Below are positions 56,640-64,000 of a DNA stretch of 64,000 bases, in pieces (position 1 is the stretch's first letter; each line of letters opens with the position of its first letter). Below the pieces are notes generated by a model. The model was not told the origin of the DNA. It ran no database searches and saw only the letters and a program-made list of their open reading frames with translations. Both the position numbers and the translations under genes were made by a program. Source of the stretch: Cristatella mucedo (taxonomy: Eukaryota; Bryozoa; Phylactolaemata; Cristatellidae); the NCBI GenBank assembly GCA_009760855.2, contig WPIO01000034.1, positions 3,057,501-3,121,500 on the forward strand. Reading direction: 5' to 3'.

Positions 56640-58650
56640 AAACCTTCTTTGCGAGAGGTTTACTATTGAAAGCCTTTTCTTCTAGTCTGGCTCGAAACAG
56701 ATTTATAATACGGTACAATACAATTTGCTGGCCAATGCTGAGAGGTCTTACTCGCCAGATTGTAACAGCTCAGTCGAAAGGTTTTCAGCCTTTACAGAAA
56801 AAATTGTGCACATTGGTGCCTCCATAAAGCCCCCTCCGACTAAAGCAATTGCCGAACGCAACCTGTGACCTTCCTTAAAAGGTTGTCCGAGGTTTCTGCA
56901 TTCGATGTGGTTACCTCAGTTACCTCAATAAGATCTAGTAAAAAGAGCTCAGCTCCCGAAGACTCTATACCATCACCTCTGCGGTCTTCACTGGCAGACC
57001 AACTTAGCCTAGCCATAAAGGAGATTTTTAATGCTTTTCTGGAAAAAGGGGGTGTACCCAGTCCTTCAAATCGGCAATTGTTATACCCATACTTAAAAGC
57101 CTGTTTAGATACAGAAGTCCTTGCAAACTATCGCCCAGTTTTCCTTCTTCCATTTTTGTCAAAGATTCTTGAAAACATTGTCCCTAAGTAGCTGGTAGCA
57201 CACATTGAAGGGAATAAAATCAGAACAATTTCATTCAGGGTTCAAGCGGCAGTACTCCACCGAAACTGCTCTCCTCCGTGTAATCAATGGCATTCTATTC
57301 AGCAACGATGACCGTAATGTCACTGCCCTAGCGCTGCTAGATCTGTCAGCTGCCTTTGGCACCATTGATCACGATTTCCTACTTGAACGATTGAGAACAA
57401 CGATCGGTCTGGCAGACGAGCCACTGACTTGGCTTAAATCGTACTTATCCAATCATGTTCAATCCACGTCATGTAGGGGTCAGCTCTCATCCACCAGAGC
57501 AGTCATATGTGGAGCCTCTCAAGGGTCAGTCCTCGGTCCCTTTGTGTTCTCCATTTATACTCAACCTCTGGGAAGAGTGATTTAAGCCCATGGAATAGAT
57601 ATCACTTTGTGCTGACGATATGCAGCTGTGTATTTGTCATTTAAACCGTAGGAATCTGCTGCAGTAACTGATAAACTGAATGTTTGCCTTGCCGACATTC
57701 GATCCTGGATGTCGGCAAATTTCCTTACACTAAACAGCGATAAAACGGAACTGCTGTTCATATGACACTAAGCGTGCAACTCGACTGAAAGGCTTTACTC
57801 TTCTAATAGGTGATGGATGCTGTTGTGCGACCATCATCACGTGCTCGGAATTTAGGTGTCTTCGACAACTGCCTAAATTTTGAATGCTTTGCTAAGAAGA
57901 CTGCCTCACAGCTAGCCATCACGTCCGATCCCTATCTAGGATTAAGAACTGTCTTCCACTGTGGCTTGCAAAAAATTTAACTAGCTCCTTAGTACTGTCT
58001 CGGCTAGACTGTTGTAATTCCCTTTTGGCTGGGCTACCGAAAAAAGCCACTAGGCCACTGCAGCTGGCAATGAATATGGCTGCACTGCTAGTTTGAAAAT
58101 CCCAGAGGTTTGACTATGTGTCTCCTTTGCTAAAAGAGCTACGATGGCTGCCGGTTGATCGACAGGTACAGAGCAAAGTTCTTACACTGACTCTCAAGGC
58201 CTCCTATGGCATGGCTCCTTCATACCTAGCTTAACTGCTGCACCAGTTTCAGCCTCCTTGTGCCCTCAGGTTCTGTATGAACAATAAATTAGCTTTTTCA
58301 TTCCTCTGCTTCAAGACCGTTGAAAAAGCTTTTGCTCTGCAGGTCCTACCTAGACTGTGGAACTCACTTCCACAATTCTTATGCAACGACAACTACTCTC
58401 CTGCTGCCGACTTTGGCACATCCTTTCCAGCCGTCCCGTGTTGCTACTTCCATGCTACTCACTGCCTCAACTGCTCTCCTGACTCTGCTATGCTTCCCAC
58501 CTTGTCGTTGTTGCATGAGACGAAGTCTGTTGGCTACCGAATGCCGCTTGGGCTGTGAGTACCCTGTACAAAAGTTACCTGCCTAACACCTACATTGTCT
58601 TAGTGGAATTCCAGGCGGAGATACATTAATATCATTACATTATTCTTTCG
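56640..58650 (+). mobile_element. LINE-B, long but broken copy
   Basis: Starts in the linker after the endonuclease and runs in several frames: [80 protein letters not shown]. The YADD region near 57610 is frameshifted. The thumb and C-terminus ([20 protein letters not shown]) and the 3' UTR end GGAGATACATTAATATCATT. It lies in DCAF4 intron 3. Confidence 0.88.
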
Positions 58651-58865
58651 TGCTTTTTTAACTTCGGTGACGTGGCAGGTACATGTGTGTGCTTTAGCCG
58701 AAGTGAATTTAGTTTCATTCTTTCTCAATGTCTTTTGCATTCAACACCGAAGCTTAAGAACCGTGGCCTTAAATTTCCGAATTCTCGCTAGAGCCGATAT
58801 CAGAGGTGCTTCGAAAATGAATGAATGTGTGTGTTTATAATTGCAAATTGTATGCCAAGCTGCAA

Positions 58866-58920
58866 GCATAATAATAATAATGCATTTGTATAGCACCTTC
58901 AGAGAACCAAATCTCTGTTA
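58866..58920 (-). mobile_element. LINE-A-type 3' tail remnant
   Basis: AATAATAATAATGCATTTGT, ATAGCACCTTCAGAGAACC, AAATCTCTG. Confidence 0.6.
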
Positions 58921-59097
58921 TGCTCAAACCAGAGGACACGATACCGGAGAAACTGAGACTAAAAGATGCAATTTTACCAACTGATCTATGCGGCCCCTGT
59001 TGTCAGACGTATCGGTTGTGCAGCAGCAGCAGTAGTCGTTGAAAATAAAAAGTCCTTATTTATGAGTGGTTATAACTGCTTTGCTAGCTCGAACGTG

Positions 59098-59098
<1 letters not shown>

Positions 59099-59158
<60 letters not shown>

Positions 59159-59275
59159 GTGCGCGTGCGTGTGCGCGGGCATGTGTGCGTGTGCGTGTGT
59201 GCGGGCATGTGTGCGTGCGCGTGTGTGTGCGTGTATGCATGTGAGTGCGTGTATACTCGCGAGTGCGGGTATGTG
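59099..59275. repeat. (GT)n/(GC GT)n microsatellite
   Basis: About 175 bases of GT with GC interruptions in DCAF4 intron 3. Confidence 0.95.
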
Positions 59276-59489
59276 TGTTTGCGCATCTAGCACCAAACCA
59301 GTGCATGCCGTTGTGGCTTTACTCCATGCCCTGATGCCTCTCTGGCAGCAGGGACCTAAACGTGTGATAGGTTTTTACCATTTTGATATTTATGAAAGTC
59401 AACAATTTCCCAGATTTGTGTGTAAAGGTCTAAGCGAAAATCGATAAGGTCGAGCACTCGGCTTTTACACTCTGCTACTGAGCCGGTGA

Positions 59490-60312
59490 TTGTTAAATCA
59501 GCTAGCCTCTCGCCACTGGGTCTTTACTTAGGAGGTAAGGTGCTCGCTCGCTCTTTACGACTTGAGTCGTGGGTTTGAGTTCTGCTGTGGGTGATCCTAT
59601 ATTGTCTACTGCAAGCGGTGGTGACAGCCATTAATTTTAATTTTGCGACTATCGATCACCAAGTCCTTGTTGAGCGCCTCTCATCTTGCCTTGACACCAC
59701 TGGCACGGCACGGCAATGGTCCAGGTCCTATCTCAGTAGGAGACTCCAGGGCATTGATGTGAATGGAAAAAGATCATCCGAGGAACCATTGAAGTATGGG
59801 GTACCTTAGGGCTCTGTGCTTAGTTTGAGTTCTTTTCACAGTTTATACTCTTTGTCCTGCCGATATGTCAGGCACAACCTAGTCTTTCACTTCTATGCAG
59901 ATGACACTCAGTTGTACCTTTGCCGTGATCTCTCCCAGCCCTCGAGCACGTCGAATTCTGTCACCTCCCTTGCTGCTTGTATTAATAACATCCGTACCTG
60001 GATGGCAGCAAATTTAATAAATTGAATGATGATAAACCAACGGACTAGTTATAGGCACATCCCTTAACTTGACGACATTTAAAAAGAAACTTAAAACGCT
60101 TCAATTGATCACAGAATTTAGTGGGTTCATGCGATTTGTCTTTTGTGTGCTGCCTGTTGACAGAGTGCATGCTGCCACTAGCCATTTTTGTTGTCATTGA
60201 GCATGCTGCCACTAACCATTCCATCATGCTCCCTTTTCAGCAATGTAAAGTGCCTAGAAAGAGATTAAGTTGTCTGGGGGCGCTATACAAACGTAATAAT
60301 ATTATTATTACT
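59490..60312 (+). mobile_element. SINE-1 head joined to LINE-A with internal deletion
   Basis: SINE-1 (59490-59636): GACTTGAGTCGTGGGTTTGA, GTGATCCTATATTGTCTACT, GCAAGCGGTGGTGACAGCC, broken off before its tail. LINE-A follows at once: ATIDHQVLVERLSSCLDTTG, GVP then a stop, [26 protein letters not shown]; then it jumps from near 60050 to the 3' end (TTGACGACATTTAAAAAGAA) and ends GGGGGCGCTATACAAACGTA plus ATTATTATT. Confidence 0.8.
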
Positions 60313-60589
60313 ATTAACCACTTTAAACCCAATTGAGTATACTAACGTATCGACCCGGTGATATAGCATCCCCATGTACATGGCAGTAGAAGAACCTTAG
60401 TGGATTTTACCACATTTGCTGCATGCAATAAAGGATTACCTGCTGCATAACTGAAACCTAGGGATATTTAGAGTGAAGCGTGAGCAACACACTGCTAGAC
60501 TACGACCTGCATGTCACTGTTTTGCCCATAGATGCTTGGGCCTTCAGTGATTTCACGTATCTTCGATAGCTTGCTTGTGCTGAGCTGTC

Positions 60590-60722
60590 TTGGCCTAGCG
60601 GTTAAGGTGCTTACCCCGACCAAGGTCAGACCGAGGTCATGGGCTCGCTCCCCGTGGCATATGTAAAGCGTCTGAATATAGTTGAAGTTCTTTTTGGGCG
60701 TTATACAAATGAATTATATTTA
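60590..60722 (+). mobile_element. SINE-2 copy with the best tRNA-like head
   Basis: TTGGCCTAGCGGTTAAGGTG (A box), CGACCAAGGTCAGACCGAGG, TCATGGGCTCGCTCCCC (B-box-like), GCATATGTAAAGCGTCTGAA, TTTTTGGGCGTTATACAAAT, then GAATTATATTTA. Confidence 0.78.
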
Positions 60723-61150
60723 TTTTAGGCTGTGGTGTCAGGTTGTGAGTTTCACTTATCATAGCAATAAGACGTCTCCCTATGACGCTCAGTGATTCGC
60801 GAGAAAGATCTATTTTGCCACATCGGCTGCCCTTGTTCGATCTCGTATACACCATTTTTTTCGAAAAGTCGCGGTTGGAGATTTGGAAGTTCTGAAAATA
60901 ATTGGGACAGTCAAATTTTGTTGTTGTTTTTTTTTTCAGGCGCACACACATATTTGTGTTGGTAGTTATTCTGTTAACTATGTTTATTGTCATATACTTC
61001 CAAAAAGAGAGAATGCCAAAGAGGGACATCCACGAATAGACTTGTCGGACACTTAGTCACTCATGCTGTCTGAACCTCTTAGGATTGCCCGGCTTCTCGT
61101 ACTTTTCTTAGCACACAATTGTCTGCATCGTTATGGCAATGTGTCTGCAG

Positions 61151-61363
61151 GACGAAGGAGTGATGTACGTCTGCACCTGGGCTGGACAAATGCATCGCCA
61201 AGATCTTCGTGAGCCTCCTCTTGCCTCGACGTGCCTCGATGTTCTACAAAAGATATCGTTAGACGGAAAGCAGGACGATCTGTTTTGTATGCAGGGAAGA
61301 GTCGGTTGCATTCGACCATTGCGAAACTTGCCCCACGTTATTATATCGTATACTGATGGCCAG
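61151..61363 (+). CDS. DCAF4: DCAF4 exon 4 (WD repeats)
   Basis: Acceptor GTGTCTGCAG|GACGAA, donor GGCCAG|GTAAAT; 71 codons, phase 0 at both ends. It encodes DEGVMYVCTWAGQMHRQDLR, a blade ending in a D-x-R box (human GCRSGEIFAIDLR), then a short linker and GRVGCIRPLRNLPHVIISYT with DGQ at the end, which runs into the next blade in exon 5 (human MASDMAGKIKLWDLR). Confidence 0.92.
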
Positions 61364-61492
61364 GTAAATACTTAGTACACGTGATGCAGTGCAACACTAT
61401 TTTTTGAGGGTCGTTGGAGGTCACATGCAAATGCCTGGTGTGTGTCCTCTGTGCCTATTACGCATGCTTTAGTTTGTGTATCGACTTGCATA

Positions 61493-61495
<3 letters not shown>

Positions 61496-61562
<67 letters not shown>
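61496..61562. repeat. (GT)n microsatellite
   Basis: Pure GT run 130 bases after the exon 4 donor. Confidence 0.97.
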
Positions 61563-61565
<3 letters not shown>

Positions 61566-61715
61566 CACTCTCGTATGTGGATAGCTCCCACTGTGTGCTG
61601 CGTTGTTGACTCAAGTCTGATTTCTCAGTCCTGTGAATCGAGCTTGAGCTGTAGATTAGACAGTGACGTTCTGCTGCTAGTTCTGGGGGTATGCTGCTTT
61701 GTTTTGTGCTGCCAT

Positions 61716-61925
<210 letters not shown>

Positions 61926-62212
61926 GTGTATATAAAATTTATAAACATAATATATACACATAATTTATTTTTATGGCACCCTAAGAGCACTTAATCTCTA
62001 CTGCGATTGCTCCTCTCGGCATGCTCTGTTTATGGATGTGTTTATGGATTTGCTGCCTGTATTGCTACCAATGCTGTGGTGCTTTCTTGCAATTGTATAG
62101 ATCAGCCTGCAGTGCACCTGGGTTCACAGAAACGAAACGGTTGTAAGCAATGCTGCGTGTGTATGGCCACTACCTTCAGCTCTGGCATGTGCCTAATGGT
62201 TTGGCTTTTCAG

Positions 62213-62330
62213 ATTGCTCTGTGGGACGTGAGGAGCAAGAAAGTCGTGTGTCACTATAAGGGAAGCCCTGGAAAGTACAATAGAGCTGTGCCATTTCACT
62301 TGGACGAGAGCGAGCAGTTTATTTGTGCCG
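62213..62330 (+). CDS. DCAF4: DCAF4 exon 5 (WDxR box); gene continues right
   Basis: Acceptor TTGGCTTTTCAG|ATTGCT, donor GTGCCG|GTTCGT; 39 codons plus one base. It encodes IALWDVRSKKVVCHYKGSPG then KYNRAVPFHLDESEQFICA(G). WDVR is a WDxR box of the kind that docks DCAF proteins on DDB1; human has [20 protein letters not shown] here. The last blade (CYTRIWSL in human) is not seen up to 64000, so at least one more exon lies beyond. Confidence 0.93.
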
Positions 62331-62686
62331 GTTCGTGTTGCTCAGCACCTGCCTCGGCTTTCTGCTGCGACTGCTCTTCCTGTTTTTAGCTGGAGATTGT
62401 GATGTGCCTCGGCGACCCGTTTCATAGAAAAAAATAGCTAGCCTGTCCGTGCATGCAAACCCTGCAGACAAATATGCACAGTGCTAATAACTTCCACCTC
62501 AAATCTTCTTGGCAGAACCTACATTATAACTATGAGCGTGTGTCGATGGCGACTAAGAGTGCGCATGCTACAGTTTATCGCGATAGTTAGCTAATAAATA
62601 AGAGAAAAAGCTACGCGCTACTCTATCGGTCGGCATGTATAGCCTGCCTATTCTGATGCTTCACCGAGTCTTACTGGATAGGTCGT

Positions 62687-62920
62687 TGCAAATATAGGTG
62701 TGCCTATCATCTGAAATAGGATCTGGACCCGGGAATATGTTGGCTAGCTCAAAATATGAACGGAGGCTCTGATGCGAAGAATGTCTGGTCACCTTTTAAT
62801 GCGTGCAAATATAGGTGTGCCTATCATCTGAAATAGGATCTGGACCCGGGAATATGTTGGCTAGCTCAAAATATGAACGGAGGCTCTGATGCGAAGAATG
62901 TCTGGTCACCTTTTAATGCG
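62687..62920 (+). repeat. 117-bp perfect tandem duplication
   Basis: Two copies starting TGCAAATATAGGTGTGCC and ending CACCTTTTAATGCG, apparently identical. In DCAF4 intron 5. Confidence 0.95.
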
Positions 62921-64000
62921 TGCTTTCGGGGTTCAGGGGCGTGTCACGAGATGTCTTGTCAGTAAAGAAGAAGACGAAAAGAAGAAATAAAGAATACTTA
63001 AGATTTGAGCATAGGAAAACAGTTACTGGCAGCTACGAAACAAATACGTGTGTGCTGTTGGTATGTGTGCGTTTAGTATGACAAGTCCAATCACAATTCG
63101 TTATGACCTCCCTGGTCTAGCCAGCCATAGAGGCCCGAAGCTTCAGATATGTGAGTTTTACTGAAAAGTTTGGCTATTGGTGTATGCCGAGCACGCCACT
63201 GGGTCCAAATCGGGAGACTGGCTAGGCCACTGCCTCAGCACCGAATAAGGATTCGTCAGCAATTACATTACTCGCCTGGCAGTGAGCTTAGCTTTCGTTG
63301 TCGTGCTGCGAAACGTGATTACTCCCAGGCAGAGTATTCGAGCTTTGAAACCCAACTTACTTGACCAACCATAACGTGAGTAAAGTACGTTTTTCGGGGA
63401 AGATGGTAATGCAGTGGCTCACCCAGTCGCCTTATCAGAACCCATACAGTGTTAAGGGACGACATTGACAAGCAGCTGTGGTGATGTGTTTGGCCTTCAT
63501 CAGTGGCCGACATTTCGAGTGCAAGTCAGGCTCTGTCGAATGTGCGGTAACAGAACAATGTACAAGCTGGTGGCCTCTGCCTGGTCAGACACGGACGAGG
63601 GAGGTCGTAAATAATCGTAATGGGACGACGTGCGACTAAATGCATTCAGACTCGAGCAGCAAATCTGTTTTTTTTTTCTGGGTGTTAATAAATATTTAAC
63701 TAATACGCCTGTATTGTATAAACCTTTCTAATTACTCGAACGAAGTTACAGCCAAAGCAGCTGTGGCCACGGTGGACCTATTCTTTTGGCACTGAATTAG
63801 TAGCCCCAGTTCAAGCACTGCAGACAGATGTTCTGGGGCTGTAAGATTTACTGTAAGTATAACCAGAACGATAAACATCAAGTTCTGCATAGTGGTTGGG
63901 TTTTGAGGCCGATATCTTTCGTCAGCTACCAGAATTAGCGCGCTCCTAGTTTAAATTTCTATACGTATACACACAATCCACAAATGCACACGTTGCTACC
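62921..64000 (+). other. DCAF4 intron 5, remainder
   Basis: No exon found that continues the WD repeat in the needed phase, and no clear repeat. Confidence 0.45.

Noticed and set aside
60600-60650. Possible tRNA gene
   Set aside because: A- and B-box-like segments are present, but the sequence continues into the SINE-2 body and LINE-A-like tail, and no cloverleaf with a proper anticodon stem is evident.

Overview
This is eukaryotic nuclear DNA, almost certainly from an invertebrate animal. Genes are split by GT-AG introns. Most of the window is L2/CR1-like non-LTR retrotransposon debris, tRNA-derived SINEs, LTR fragments and microsatellites. I cannot name the phylum. There are no prokaryotic features, CRISPR arrays, rRNA genes or convincing tRNA genes.

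Four host genes can be assembled with consistent splice phases. (1) PSMD1/RPN2, a 26S proteasome subunit: its last two coding exons lie on the + strand (1-221, 3375-3698). (2) DTYMK, thymidylate kinase: a complete six-exon gene on the - strand from 22129 down to 6151, encoding 223 aa in about 16 kb, convergent with PSMD1. (3) An unrecognised zinc-finger gene on the - strand (31656 down to 26058): four exons, about 1663 aa, very rich in Ala/Ser/Pro, with two C2H2 fingers, each at the start of its own exon. It sits in a GC-rich island. (4) DCAF4, a WD-repeat substrate receptor of CUL4-DDB1 ubiquitin ligase: five exons on the + strand (47745-62330), running off the right end of the window.

Region by region: 0-22 kb holds PSMD1 and DTYMK with LINEs in their introns. 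22-26 kb is intergenic with degraded LINE/SINE copies. 26-32 kb is the zinc-finger gene. 32-47.6 kb is gene-poor and packed with LTRs, gypsy-like pol debris, LINEs and a 1.1-kb LTR-like insertion. 47.7-64 kb is DCAF4, whose introns hold LINEs and long microsatellites.

The repeats form a connected community. LINE-A has an (ATT)n tail and LINE-B an (ACATT)n tail. SINE-2 carries a 3' end almost the same as that of LINE-A, which suggests LINE-A mobilised it. One LINE-B copy (8545-10740) has the exact geometry expected of twin priming. I found no convincing new biological system. The least explained items are the zinc-finger gene with its duplicated splice donor, an iterated inverted repeat at 15.86-16.09 kb, and the SINE-2/LINE-A pairing.
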